Assembly: GCA_021234155.1 (NCBI GenBank)
Contig: JAJEKV010000539.1
Location: 1 to 64,000 of the forward strand
From: Isoetes taiwanensis
Lineage: Eukaryota; Streptophyta; Lycopodiopsida; Isoetales; Isoetaceae
DNA: 64,000 bases
Direction: 5' to 3'
Both the position numbers and the translations under genes were made by a program. Of this stretch, positions 52,360-64,000 are shown piece after piece; the stretch's first letter is position 1; each line of letters starts with the position of its first letter. The notes beneath the pieces are model-generated. The model saw only the letters and a list, made by a program, of their open reading frames with translations. It had not been told where the DNA came from and did not search any database.

Positions 52360-53080
52360 TCACTTAAAGAGCTTGAAGTGCATAAAGGAGGTATATCTAG
52401 GACCCCGCAAAATGGGAGACTTATATAATGAAGGTGATCAAGGTAAAATGGTTGAGTTATTTGAGGATTGGGTGGATGTTTTTGCTTGGGGAGTATTCGT
52501 AAAACCGAAAGGGGTTGATAAAAAATTTGTGAGTTTGAAATTAAGGTTCGAGAAGATGCCAAAACCGTTATGTGGGTTGAGAAGAATTAATTCTTCACTT
52601 TTAGATCTTATCAAGGTGAATTATTCAAAATGCAGAATCAGATTGATAGTTGACATTGTGAACCCTCTTGGGTTTCTTGTATTGTTCCAGCTTCTAAAAA
52701 AGAATGGTTCTTTAAGAATATGTGTGGATTATAGAGATCTAAATAAAGCTATCGTTAAAGATTGTTACCCTTTGCCTTTTTGGAAGAAATCCTTTATGCA
52801 AGTGGTCGGTAAGTCTATGTACTCATTTTTGGATGGTTTCTCCGGGTTTTAATCAGATTAGCATCAAAAGGAAGATCACCAAAGACATCCTTCATTACTC
52901 CATGGGGAACTTATGCAATGAAAAGGATGCCTTTTGGCTTAATGAATGCCCCCGCCACATTTCAGAGAGCCATGGATATCGCCTTTGCAAACATGACTCG
53001 AAAGCAATTCGTGAGTTTATCCGATGATTTATGCTTAGGTAATCGATACAAGTGATCATATTTCGTGAGCTAACAAGAAT
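52360..53080 (+). pseudogene. Tat-like reverse transcriptase
   Basis: The plus-strand frame 52,373-52,852 contains KKNGSLRICVDYRDLNKA, DCYPLPFWKKS and YSFLDGFSGF, with the following NQISI one frame over. The next frame holds MPFGLMNAPATFQRAM-like text near 52,930-52,970 and then FVSLSDDLCLG near 53,005, where YLDD is expected. The two aspartates are there but the Tyr position reads differently. RT copies the genomic RNA. One frameshift near 52,850 splits it. Confidence 0.88.
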
Positions 53081-53479
53081 ATTCACATTGTGCGCATAAA
53101 CCTGGAGTTAATCTAAACCCAAAGAAGTGCATCTTTTTAGCATCCAAAGGCCGCAGCTCTTAGGCCATGAGGTTTCTCGCTAAAGGCCTTCAAGTAGTCA
53201 AGAGAAGATCATAGCTTTAAAAAGCTTCAAACACCTGTGACAATTAAAGAAGTCAAGGGATTTATGGGAATGACCTCTTTCTTAAGAGTGTATGTGCCTA
53301 ATTTCTCTCACCTTATTAGTCCTATCTCTAAGTTGACTAGAGTAGGCCAAGTTAGTAAAAGAGAAAGTAAAATATAGGCCTCGTTGTTTGACCGGATGAG
53401 TGTGAAAAGCTTTTTTTGCATCATAGAGGCTATTTGTCATTCTACACTTTTAAAAACCTGCACCTTTCATTACCATTTA

Positions 53480-53800
53480 AAGTTTACATAACTATCACTA
53501 AAAAGGTTGGCCGGAGTTGCCATTTTGCGTGATAGACACCCTATTGCTTTTGCAAGCAAACAATGGTCTCAAATCAAGAGAAGTATGCTAAGATAGAAAG
53601 GAGTGCCGCTGCTCTCATCTTTTGATCGAGAGACAGGTCATCTTTACAAAAATCCCAAGCCACTATCTACATGCAGCAGTAACCCCATGCCTTTTTTGTA
53701 TGGTAAGAAATTAGAAAACCTAAGCTTCATAGGTGGGCTTGTAGGCTTCAATCTTATGATTTAAAGGTAAAGGTTATTCATGTATTGAACAATCCGAAGT
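53480..53800 (+). pseudogene. Second RNase H (gypsy-type) and tether
   Basis: After RT, broken frames give IAFASKQWSQ, EKYAKIERSAAALIF and, near 53,700-53,790, KKLENL and KVIHVLNNP. These correspond to the end of gypsy RNase H and the tether to integrase. Several indels are present. Confidence 0.65.
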
Positions 53801-53859
53801 TTATACCGCCGGCCGCCTACTTTGAACATGAGGAGGTGGTACAAGAAGAAGAAATGACT

Positions 53860-54860
53860 AACCTTGTTGTAAATGAGCAGACGACGGTCAACTATGCCAC
53901 CAAGGTTGGCAACAACCTATCGAGATTCCTTCAAGATCAAGAGATACCTTCGAATTTTCAAAAGCCAAGCTTACAAGTTTAAGTTAAAATGTTTGACTTA
54001 CTCATTGGTTGGTGACATCTTGTGCAAGGTAAATAGGGATGGTGTACTCTTAAGATGTGTTGATGAAGATGAAGTCCGCCCCGTACTTGGCTTAAAAATC
54101 ATAAAGGTGTTTGTGGTGGTCATTTTGGCAAACAGATACAACCGCCAAAAAATATTAAGGTCCTGGTTATTTCGGCCTCATTTATTTAGAGATTGCTATG
54201 ATGTCATAAAAAACTTGCCACCAATGCCGACATTTTTGGTAAGAAAATTTTGCATCCCCGCCTCTTCCATCGAATTGTGTCCCCTGTGCCCATTTCAAGT
54301 TTGGGGCTAGATTATGTTGGCCCTATAAATCCCTCATCTTCTCGCTTCAAAGATGAATACATTGTTGTGGCTACATTTATTTACCAAATGGTCGAAGCAA
54401 AGACTTTGAGAAAAGCAAATGCATATACTACTGCTAGGTTTTTGCATGAAAACATTTGTTCTAGATTTGGGATCCCTTTCAAAATTTTGACCGATAGAGG
54501 CTCTACTTTTATTAATGAGGTTATTCAAATTTTGTCTCAAGCCTCAAGATCGACATGTGAAAAGCTCAGCCTATTACCCTCAAGGAAATGGTCAAGCCGA
54601 GTCCACTAACAAAGTGCTTAAGGGTATTTTACAAAAAAAACAATTTTGCCAAAACCAAAAAGATTGGCATTTGAAATTATATGATGCTCTTTGGGCTCAT
54701 AGAATCACCGCTAAAACCGCCACTAATGCTTCTCCCTTCAGCTTGGTTTATGGTGTTGAAGCAGCTTATTCCTCGCTGAGTTGGAGATCCCCTTTTGAGG
54801 ATGGCACCAAGTTGGATTTGGAGTTTAATGAGGCATTACAACACAGTGTATGAGGTTTTA
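53860..54860 (+). pseudogene. Tat-like integrase
   Basis: HKGVCGGHFGKQ (about 54,100) and RDCYDVIKN (about 54,190) give the N-terminal His-His/Cys-Cys region. 54,250-54,609 has GLDYVGPIN and ILTDRGSTFINE, two catalytic Asp regions. 54,515-54,853 has YYPQGNGQAESTNKVLKGIL, with the catalytic Glu. The DDE set is therefore complete, but frameshifts near 54,240 and 54,540 break the frame. It inserts the cDNA and made the AAAGG 5-bp duplications seen here. Confidence 0.88.
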
Positions 54861-56841
54861 CTAAAGTTGGATGAGGATAGATTTGGTGCGTAAAACTTCA
54901 ATCTACTTAAGAAGGCTAGAGTGCAAAGAAGCTTTTTAAAGCAGCCTCACAAGCTCCGTGGATAAATTTGCTCCATTGGAACTCGCGGCTCAAAATGGGA
55001 TGCCGCAAATGAAGGTAAGTTGTCTAAATTTGAAAATCCTTGGGAAGGCCCTTACCAGATTGTAAGAGAAGTCGGGCTGTTCATCTTATTGGCTTAAGGA
55101 TCTCAAAACAGTTTGGAATTACCCAATCCTACAAATATTCAAAGATTTGAAGATATTGGCCCAACATGCATGTTTAGGCTTTTTGTTCTATATGAACATC
55201 TATTTTAACTTAAAATAGGTTAATTGTCGTTGGAAGTTGGAGATTTAAAATTCTTTTGATTGATTTTGTTTATTTCCTTGAGGCTTAAGTCAGAGATTTT
55301 GGTTGGTTGGAATTGCTAAATTGTTTCCGATTAGTTGTACTCAAGTTTCTTTTTATACTTGTGCCATCAAGACCATTTTTCCTTTGAGGTGAACTAATTG
55401 TGTGTTCTGCTTTTGAAGCGTAAATATTTTTTCAAGATCGACATTTTCAAAAAAAGAGCAAGAGAAAATTCTATTCATCAAAAAGGTACACAAGTTACAA
55501 AAAAGAGAGGATCCTCTCATAGAAAACCAATGCTATCAAGATTTCCTCAAGGGATAGTAGGAATCTTGTCCAAGGAGATCCATCCGCAAAGATCTAAGAG
55601 ATTGTTATATCCGGTAAAAAAATTGTCCATGGTACCAAACACATAATGATCTTCACCTCCAGATTCTCTTCAGGAGTTTGAAATGCATCTCTTTTATCAT
55701 GAGAAGCATCAAGTAAACTATAGCTATCGCTAGCATCCCGTGGGGAGTAGTATAACCGCTTATACCTGCCAAATTGAGCATCCGTCACCATGATGATGCT
55801 TACACAAAAAGTAGTGCATATGTAGCATCCGAATGCATTCCCTTAAAAAAATTCCGCCCATGTAGCCTTTGTGTTCGACACTGCAAAGGTCGCTTAGTTT
55901 CTCTTGATAAGTCTTTTGCCCAAGGAAACACCCATGGCAAGGTGATCATGGTTCATGTCTTTTTTTGTAGAGTTCCTTTCTGAGTCGTGGTAGTTTTGGT
56001 CAACATTTTTGCCTTCCCATATACACGCCGTAAATGCATGTGCACCGAGTAAATTTCCACGCAGGAAGAGGTTCTTCATTAATTAAAACATTGTCCCATT
56101 CTCAGACCAGATGCATTTCTTGCACGTGTCTGATTACACCATAAGGAATAGGTACTCCTCAGAATCGGATCAAGCTCGTGAAGCACTCCTAAATTGCTCT
56201 GATCAGCCTGTTACATTGTCCTTATAGGTGTATGGTAAGAAAAAGGAGCCATGATCGGCAAGGGAGGTCGAAGTTTTCTCGGAGCACCCAGCAGGAGGAG
56301 CAAATTAGGTTCGAGCTCGATGGTTTGAATTTTTGGTGTGAAGGTTTGAATTTTTAGTTTGAAATACATTCAATGGTTGTATGAGCCAAATTTCTTGAAT
56401 AGTAGAAGTTTAGTTAAATAGGGTAGATATTTGCTATGCTTTAACAATTTTGAGTGTTGTCATTTCAGTCCATTTGCTCATTACTCTTATTTGTCTTAAG
56501 TTGGCCTCTTTCCATCTAGCCCTTGCTTCCATATGAAATTTTCGTGAGTGCTAATCCTACATTGTTACTCATCCCTTTATTTGGCACTCATGCTAATTTG
56601 ATTATCATTGTCATATGCGTGTTCATCCACTTTTCTCCATATTCAATTGCCTTGAGTTGTCCTACCTCCATTTGATCTTTATTTTCTTATCACTTCCATT
56701 ACCTTATACTGGCTTCATATTTCCCACCACCGCAGAGTAATTCTATTCCCTCCACCACTTGTTGATATTTTGAAGACCTTCGCTAGCATTTTTTCCTTTG
56801 AGGTCGAGGGGACCAGCCTCATTCTTTCCTTTTTGAGGAGA
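54861..56841 (+). other. 3' non-coding region of the Tat-like element
   Basis: The first part (to about 55,130) still has integrase tail scraps. The rest is AT-rich with no recognised gene; small ORFs lie on both strands. It ends in the purine-rich TTTTGAGGAGA (56,831-56,841) immediately before the LTR, as a polypurine tract should. Confidence 0.55.
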
Positions 56842-59272
56842 TGTTGCCCTTTTGGGCAACATGGACCATCATGATACCTAGAGTTTCAAGATTGGAAGAT
56901 ACTTGTCAAAGTTTGGAAGACTTGTGGTTTCTTTTTGAGGTTTCATCTTAAGTTACTTTTCATCACTCATATGGTAAGAGTTAGTGCTATTTTTGATCCC
57001 CGCTAGAGTTTGGAAGAAATTGGTTCAAGTTTGGAAGACCCTTTGGGATCTTGGTTGTATAGCCTAATTCTTTTCCTTTGAGGAAGTTTTCTAGTTACAT
57101 TCTTATTTCTTGAAGACCGTGCAAAGAATATTGCAAGCTATACAAGGAGTCATTACCATGTTGCTCATATTCACTCATATGAAACTAAATGGAGTTGCAC
57201 CCATGATTTGAAGTCACACATATGAAGATGCACTTAGAAGTGGAATTGCTCTTATTTTGGCCTTGAAGATTGGAAGACCTTTTTAGAAGTTTGGAAGACC
57301 CTAGGGCCTTGAAAGCAAAGTTATGTTCATCATAAGGTATGATTTGAGCTTTTGAGATATGATCATGTGCTACTGTGGGTTCCACCTTCATCCATTTCAT
57401 CCATCCTACATCCACCTTCCTTTCATTTTTTATATACCTCATTTTCACCCTGGCCATGCCTTCTTTCATTACCTCACTACCTATATTTTATTGGCCTCAC
57501 CTCCACTTGTGAATTGCTCTCAAGAGATCATGAAAAACCTCAAGAGCAAAGAAGCTTGAATTTTACCTTCATTCTATCACCCTAAATCCTACCATAGCCT
57601 TTTTTTTCCTATTTTTCCACCCTTTTCCTATGATTTTTTTCACCATTTCCAAGGTTGAAAATTCATTGACCATGGTCAAAATGGCCAAAATTTCAAGTAT
57701 CTCAATTTGACCTGAAAAAACACTCTAGATTTGAAGCTTGGCAAAAAATAGCTAGGTTGGCCTTTTCAAAATTCAAAAAGACATGGAAACCCCTCAAATA
57801 TCATTTTTGGGATGCGTAAAAAAAATAAAAACCTATTCTAGCCTATCTACCCTATCTAATTTTGCATAGTTCCAGGTCACCCCCCCCCATTTTTCCACGT
57901 GGCAGCAGGGCGTGGGGGCCAGACACGGGCCGGTGTCCCTCTCAAGGCGGCACGCAAATTTAATAGCTGCCTCAGATTATTCCTTATATACCTTAGCCGC
58001 CAGACTCGCTTGTGCCTCGTGGGATATATCGCCCTTGAGAATTTTTGATAAACCCTAAGAAATAGAGGGAACGCAAAACCGCCAATTCGCGCTCGGCCTA
58101 AACCCCCGCCAATCCCGCCACCCAAATTAGTTCCTAAACCTTTTCCAAACCCCCGAACCTTTTGTGGCACTTGATTGATAGAAACTTGCTCGATTAGGCC
58201 GGAAATCATTGAACCGATGGTTTTTGGGAAGGACAGCTTTTAACTGGGAATACGATCATTTTTTACCCCTGAGATATACCTCCGCGGATCCGGGCGCATT
58301 TCTATATTCCCGATATTCTCTTGATCCGTTTCTACCTCAAATTCCGCTAATCCCCGCCGAGATTGAAGATTGATCAGATTTTGATTGAAGACCGACTCTC
58401 GTTGTGACTTATTTGACATCAAAACTCCTAATGCTACTCAAATTATCTTATTATTTTCTTTCTCGATAATTTTGGGTTTTCGGTTGACAATGCCTTGGGA
58501 TCCGCTTCAAGCATTATCCCGGTATTACTTACGAGAATTCTAAACTCCTCGTGATATCTTATGATTTGAATGCATATTCATTGCCCGACAAATAGTGTTT
58601 CCATCTTCTTTTGTTTCAAGTTGTTCCGCTCTGCCTAAACTAATAGAAACCAGATATTTAAAGTAGAATCCAAATTAATAGTCAGGTCCCATCTTTTAAA
58701 AGGTTTGAGTATTGCTTATATGTAAAGAAAACAAAGAAAAAATAGTTTTTTCCATAACCGCCATAAACCGTGATGTAAATCGGAGACTTTGGCCCATCTC
58801 AAGAAATATCATAGTGTTTGCTTGTCAAGAAAACCTTATGCACATGATCTAGAGTTTATTTTGAAGTCGCTTTATACAAATTCCAACTCAAGATTTATCA
58901 CCAAACTATATTTGCAAATTTTGGCTCTGCTTTGGCATTGACCAATTTTTGATCAACTTTGACATTGATTTTCTTGGTCTTCCCTATCCAAATCGAGATG
59001 CACTTTCACCAAGAGTTCTCTACTTGTCTATAACTCATACCAAAACCAAAACTCAAAAATCTTAAAGGGTGGGACTGCAAGATTGATTTTTGCTCGACAG
59101 CTTTTTTCTCGCTTCAGGATCAGAGTGATTTTGACAAAACCAAAGATTTGAAATTGAGTTCTTTTTGCTTTATATGATAAGGATTGATCACCCTAAGTGA
59201 TCTGGAGGTCCCACCAGTTTGTTTTACACTTCCTTTGAGGTTAGGCTAAAAATTCCGTGTTTTAGGCTAACA
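56842..59272 (+). repeat. LTR copy B, the 3' LTR of the Tat-like element
   Basis: 2,431 bp, TGTTGCCC...GGCTAACA, with AAAGG (59,273-59,277) and chromovirus RNase H on its right. Its left neighbour is the purine-rich tract of the Tat-like internal region. It has the same terminal hairpin as copy A and the same right-hand insertion site. Confidence 0.93.
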
Positions 59273-59277
59273 AAAGG

Positions 59278-60990
59278 CTTTCCCATACCTCCTTGAATTC
59301 CGTGATCCGCTATGGGATTCTTCAATCTTCTTCCCAAAGTCGCCGAGAGCATTGAAACCGCATTGAATGCACTCTAGTTGTCGTGGAGTTTTGAAAGTGC
59401 ATCCGCTTACCACGCTGAGCTTCCCCGCCTTGTAGACTATATCAAAGTCATACTCTTCGAGAACCCATCCACCTTCTCCAAAGGTAAGGTGTGTGGCGCG
59501 AATACATACCGGAGGCTCGTGATCGCGGTCCAATTGGAACTTCCTCCCTAAGAGGTAGTGCCTCCAAATTTTAATGCCCCCACAACCGCAAAGCAATTCT
59601 CGATCATGGGCTCCGTGAAGCGATTTCGGCCTACTCATCTTCCCCGAATCATACGCTACCACACTGCCTTCTTGCATGAGCACCGCGACCAGGGCTATCT
59701 TACTCTATGCCCGCCGCAAGAACCAACTTGTCTTCTCTTCCCGATCCGCATGGTTAAGACGGGGCGGCTGCCAAAGCTTCCTTCAATAACCAAACCTCGC
59801 TGTGGGCTTTCTTGTGCCAAATGGTCTTCCAATCCTTTCACCTTTTCCTACTGCCGTCTATATTAGCTGGCCGCTATCTTAGCAAAGTTCTTCACTAACC
59901 AGAAGTACCGCTAGGCCAAGGAAACTTTGACCTCATGCACATTCCTATGTCGCCACCTAATGACGGGCCAATCTTGGCGTGATCCGCCTAAATTCCTTCC
60001 ACTGAGATCACATGACCTGTATTCCACCCTCCCCCAAGGCGGCGGCACTTTGACAACTTGGCATTACAAACCGGTGCCTCCTTAGTTTCTCGAAAGCACT
60101 CTCCTTAGATGTTGTATTTGTTCCTCCAGGATCGCATCAGACACCAAAATGTAATCAAAGAACACTATCACAAAGGTGTCCAAGAACTCCTCGAAGATGT
60201 TGGATTTCATGAGCCTCATGAATGTTGGGGTATCTCGATAAGCCAAAAGGCATTACCATGAATTCATAGTGCCCATACCGCGTCCCTAAAAGCCGCCTTT
60301 GTGAATATCTTCTTCCTTTATCCGGATCTGGTGATAGCCCTGACCTTTAAGTCGATTTTGGAGAAGACCTTTGCCCTTGGAGTTGATCCATCAAGTCATC
60401 CGATCAGGGAAGCGCATATTTGTTCTTGATGGTGTGTTTATTCAACCGCCTATAGTCTATGCACATCCTTAAGCTACCATCCTTCTTCTTTACAAAAAAA
60501 TGCGCCCAAATGGCGAGACACTAGGTCTAATGAAGCCTAGGTCAGGCAACTCCTCCGCAATTGCTTCTTTACTCCGACAACTCCTGCGTTGCCATTCTAT
60601 ATGGGGATTTGCTTGTTGGCTTCCTGATTCGAAAGTGCTATCTCACACTCGGCTCCTCTATAAGGAGGAAGCTGCTTGATCTCATCCGAAGGGAGAAGAT
60701 CTTGCCCCTTGAGCTGATCCATCAAGTCATTTGATCTCTCGAGCGATATTTATTCTTGATGGTGTGCTTATTCAACGCTTGTAGTCTATGCACATCCTCA
60801 AGCTACCATCCTTCTTCGTTACAAAAAAATGGGTGCTCCAAACTGCCAGACGCTTAGGTCTAATGAACTTGAGGTGCAATTGGAATTGCTTCTTTAGCTT
60901 AGAAGACTGCCACATTCGCATGATGGGAACTTGTCGGCCCCCTGATTCGAAAGTTTATCTCACACTCGACTCCTCTATAAGGAGGAAGCC
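59278..60990 (-). pseudogene. Chromovirus RT/RNase H, copy B
   Basis: It matches copy A (48,169-49,764) up to 60,843 and then continues into the chromovirus 5' part. RNase H phrases (HDRELLCGCGGIKIWRHYLLG, YDFDIVYKAGKLSVVSG) lie in 59,267-59,683. The RT region has the same FFDYILV active-site change near 60,150 and the same tandem duplication of about 332-346 bp (60,360 and 60,692). Beyond 60,843 a further partial copy of the RT N-terminal stretch follows. Confidence 0.88.
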
Positions 60991-62760
60991 GCTGGATCTC
61001 ATCCGGGAAGAGATCATGGAACTATGTCACCTTCCGCAACTGGTTGAGCCCCTTATCTTCGCACCTCTTCCGATTCGCTCTTGAATCTCAAGCTTGAAGA
61101 TATATGCTACATGTTCACTCTTTATGCATCTGAACAGCCGCTACTAGACATGCCCATAATGGGAACAACTTTTACCCCGTGGATCTCTATGATTTTGCCA
61201 TTTTTCCTATCCTGCCGATCAAGTCCATTTCAATGATTAGGGTCAATTCCAATATTCATTACTTCCCCATCCGGATATTGAATCCTCGCAAATTAATGTC
61301 AAGTTTATTCCTTTTGCTCCTTGCCCCCCTTTACTTCCCCGCTTAAGCACATGGGTCTAGGCTTGACTTTATTGGTTTTGAGCTTCAACATTTGAATCAT
61401 TGGGGATGCAAAGTTATGGCTACTTCCCTAAGTCTATCAAGACCGCGGAATGACTTGGTCTTAGCCTTCCCTTATTGTGGAAATTACCTTTACATTGGCT
61501 CTCTCGCTTGTTCAGTATCTATTATGCAAAGATATGACACTCACCCCTCAATGTAGTCGCGGGCTTCCTTCGCCCGCCGTTGTCGCATTGCAGTGTCCCA
61601 ATCTCCCAACTCGCTAGTCTTTGACTCATGACGTAGGGGCAGCTTCATTGGCCCCTATGGCCTCGGTTGGAAACACCCAAGCAAAGCCGCATTTCTATGC
61701 ACTCCCCGTCTCTTTTCCTTGGGCATTGCCCGCAAAGGACCGTGACCGCTTTGGAATAGTTTGACCCCCCGCTTGTCTTTGAAGGACACCCGCTTCTTCT
61801 CCCGCCGTTTCCCCCGTTTGCCACCATATGGGGCTCTAGCTCGACTGGCTTGCCGCCTAGGGCTATAGCCCCCTGTTGCCTTGCCTTTGTCCCGAAATGC
61901 CGCTGCCTCTGCCCGCTATTCGAGGTCCGGCCCTTGCAAGCTTATAGCCTTGGACTCGCCTTCGATATCGCCTTTAGGGTTTATTGCCCTCACAAGACTG
62001 GATCTCCTCATTCAGCCCCTTCAATATAGCTTCCATCGCATGCTTTTCACTCAATTTTGGTACATAAAGCCTTAGCCTCATGAATTCCTCTCAGATATTT
62101 CTCGACAGACTTGTTGCCTTGCCGCAACCTATAAACCTCGCTTGCATCATACTAGACTTATGTTTCCTTGGGGCGTAATGGGCGCTTTGAAGGCTTTAGC
62201 AAACTTCTAACCGAACTTAAGCATCCCTCGCTTAAGCCATGTGCCTTTGCATAACCCTTCCACCAAATTTGGTCGCGGCTCCTTTCAAGTTGGTTGTTGC
62301 CACTCTTCCTTTGTCTTTATCCTTCATGCCATAAGCATTATATACGCACTCATCTCGTCCGACCATGCCTTTGCTTCTAATCCCACCGTTTCTCCCCGGA
62401 AGAATTTCCCAATTCAAGGGCCTTCCATACATTGCCCAAAGGCGGAATCTACCTTCTTCGGTAGTCGTAATTCGGTGTCCCTTTTGTCGTCCATCAGGTG
62501 TTTTTCCGCCTTCCCTCTTCGGTGTTCCTTTGCCTTCCATCTGCTCGGGTCCTGGGCTTGCTCTTCCTCTTCCTCGAAGTCGAGTCCGAGTTTGAGCTTG
62601 AAGTCGGAGGAGGAGCTGGGGATCTCCTTCTCTTGCTCCTCTTCTTGTCCCTTCGGCTTTTCGAAGCTGATGCTTGTGGCAATTGAGCATTGCCCAATCA
62701 ACAACTGCTCCCGCCAGGCGCTAATAGAGCCTTTATCATTTTCAAGGTCCGTCCTCATCA
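60990..62760 (-). pseudogene. Chromovirus gag and protease
   Basis: Minus-strand, heavily frameshifted. From the 5' side, 62,758-62,414 is rich in Ser, Lys and Glu (PSSSSDFKLKLGLDFEEEEEQ). Then near 62,110-61,960 comes EEFMRLRLYVPKLSEKHAMEAI with ILKGLNEEI, a gypsy gag phrase. At 61,640-61,750 CGQCPRKRDGEC with a following GH resembles the CGKCGKKHxGxC zinc region. Near 61,460 is AVLIDLG, the protease active-site position, where D-S-G is usual. The gag start and the 5' LTR are not found. Confidence 0.7.
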
Positions 62761-64000
62761 GGATATCTCCTCCTCGGGGTCATGGGTTCCATTTCTTCAA
62801 ATAAGTTCCTTCCCGGGTGTGGCTTGGCGGGTCCGCATCTTTCCCTAAGGTCTTGGCGTTTGCTCACATCCTTGGGCCTCTAACCGCATACACAAGTAGT
62901 TCATGGCTATATGGTTAGTTTTACTTGTTCTCTTGCATTATTTATGGTTTGTTGGTATAATTGTGGAACAAAATATATCAACAAAACATTTAAAGTGCAA
63001 AAAGATTATATTCATATATTATATAATATTTTAGTACAAAAAGTGTCCGGATCAAGAGTCTAACTAGTCTTGAAATGCCGGTAAGATGGGTTGTCCTCAA
63101 GGAACTTTTAACTTGGGCGTTCCTACCGAAGGCCCTAAAGTTCTCGATGTCTTTGCCGACGACAGCCAAAGGCAAGGTCTCACCAAATCTTCTACCTCGG
63201 GTCGGATGTAAGAGCTGCGGTGGACCGGGCCCCGCCGCCGATGGGGTATGGCGGTCGTCGAAAGAGGTCAAGTGCCATTGCTCTCTTGACTGTGACAAAG
63301 AGGGGTCGACATTTGGCGCTTATTCGCAGCATGCCCGCCGAAGCCGTAGAGTGCAATGAGCATGAACACTCCTTCTTCACCTCGCCGGGGCTGAACTTGC
63401 GGTGGATTACCGCTTATTCTCCCATCTAGCAGCGTGGGCTGAGGTAGTACCTCGTGGACTGTCATTGTGCGTTGCCGGCCTCGGCTTGATTGACCTCCCC
63501 GTTCTATGCGTCCCCTCACAGATTCGCCGACCTCTATCTCCATAAGCTCCCTCAGTAGTCCGCATTATGGTGTCGACTACCGAGGTCGATTCCTTCTCCT
63601 CTTAATGGAGGTGGTGTCGAAGGTCTCGTGATTAGAATGCTCGCGGGTCTTCCCACGGATCCCCATCTGCTTCTGGAGGGCAAGGAACTCCTCCTCCGCT
63701 TGGCAGCTCTTACGCTCCTCCATCATTTGCCTGATATTGCTTTGAGGCCTTGTATACCGAGTGCATTCTCCCAGATAAGTGCTCCGCTTCCTTACTTGAG
63801 CGAGTTTGAGGCTCCCGCACGATGAAGTCGCCCAAGTCCGGATTGCCGTGAGTTGGTGGAGTAGTTCATCCAACGGAAGCCTCTCCCCCTCGCATTCGGA
63901 AGGTTACGGATGTCGCCGAGGAGTAAATACTACCTCCGATGATGATCCTGGCTAGGCTTGTGATGCCTAGCCAAGTGGGGGAGCAATCGTGGTCCTGCCG
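62761..64000. other. Unassigned DNA at the right edge
   Basis: Overlapping ORFs on both strands, up to 102 codons, without recognised motifs. The expected chromovirus 5' LTR (809 bp, ending CCCAACA on the minus strand) was looked for and not seen. 62,990-63,030 is AT-rich with a TATATTATATAATATT run. Confidence 0.35.

Larger units (their letters stand above)
49765..56841 (+). mobile_element. Internal region of a Tat-like Ty3/gypsy element
   Basis: 7.1 kb on the plus strand between the rearrangement junction (49,764/49,765) and the 3' LTR. Order: gag with zinc knuckle, protease, an RNase H-like domain, RT, a second RNase H, integrase, then 1.6 kb of 3' non-coding DNA ending in the purine-rich TTTTGAGGAGA before the LTR. 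No LTR or clear primer-binding site precedes it. Coding frames shift often. Protease and RNase H phrases are of the Tat/Retand kind rather than Athila or chromovirus. Confidence 0.88.

Overview
This window looks like repeat-rich nuclear DNA of a land plant. The evidence is TTTAGGG-type telomere-like tracts, a plant receptor-like kinase, a CACTA (En/Spm) transposon with TNP2 transposase, Ty3/gypsy elements of chromovirus and Tat-like type, and a plant L1 with a zf-RVT-like end. The species cannot be named from the sequence; a large-genome fern, lycophyte or gymnosperm would fit. Almost every coding stretch is interrupted, so this is mostly a record of nested insertions rather than a working gene region.

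Layout. 0-1.1 kb holds a receptor-like kinase domain on the minus strand, broken by one in-frame TGA. 1.1-10 kb is mostly unassigned DNA with a 0.6-kb foldback MITE, a pair of diverged direct repeats, interstitial telomere repeats and a 341-bp tandem repeat. 10.06-42.0 kb is a stack of one LINE family (minus strand) whose three copies are bordered on both sides by long (GA)n tracts. The second copy was split twice. A 22,631-bp CACTA element (11,719-34,349, TSD TAT) landed in its 3' part, and a 5'-truncated L1 (34,803-36,246, 16-bp TSD, poly-A) landed a little upstream. The third copy (37.46-42.0 kb) is nearly full length, with ORF1, endonuclease and RT.

The CACTA element carries a TNP2 transposase gene with a spliceable intron (about 27.4-30.65 kb, minus). 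It also carries a three-exon gene of unknown function (13.2-14.0 kb, minus), a decayed gene with kinase-like features (about 14.75-16.15 kb, minus), a 6-kb array of about 1.1-kb repeats (19.1-25.1 kb), two related 120-bp tandem arrays, and clusters of the palindrome ACGTCGTTNAACGACGT at both ends and at internal sites.

42.6-62.8 kb is a minus-strand chromovirus (3' LTR 42,579-43,387) into which a plus-strand Tat-like gypsy element with 2.4-kb LTRs inserted (TSD AAAGG). The locus then rearranged: a solo LTR plus adjoining chromovirus DNA (45,717-49,764) is repeated at 56,842-60,843, with the Tat-like internal region between them lacking its 5' LTR. That internal region encodes an RNase H-like domain before RT as well as one after it. 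62.8-64 kb is unassigned.

Many 1-3 base indels separate otherwise near-identical copies, especially in GC-rich stretches, so some frameshifts may be sequencing errors.
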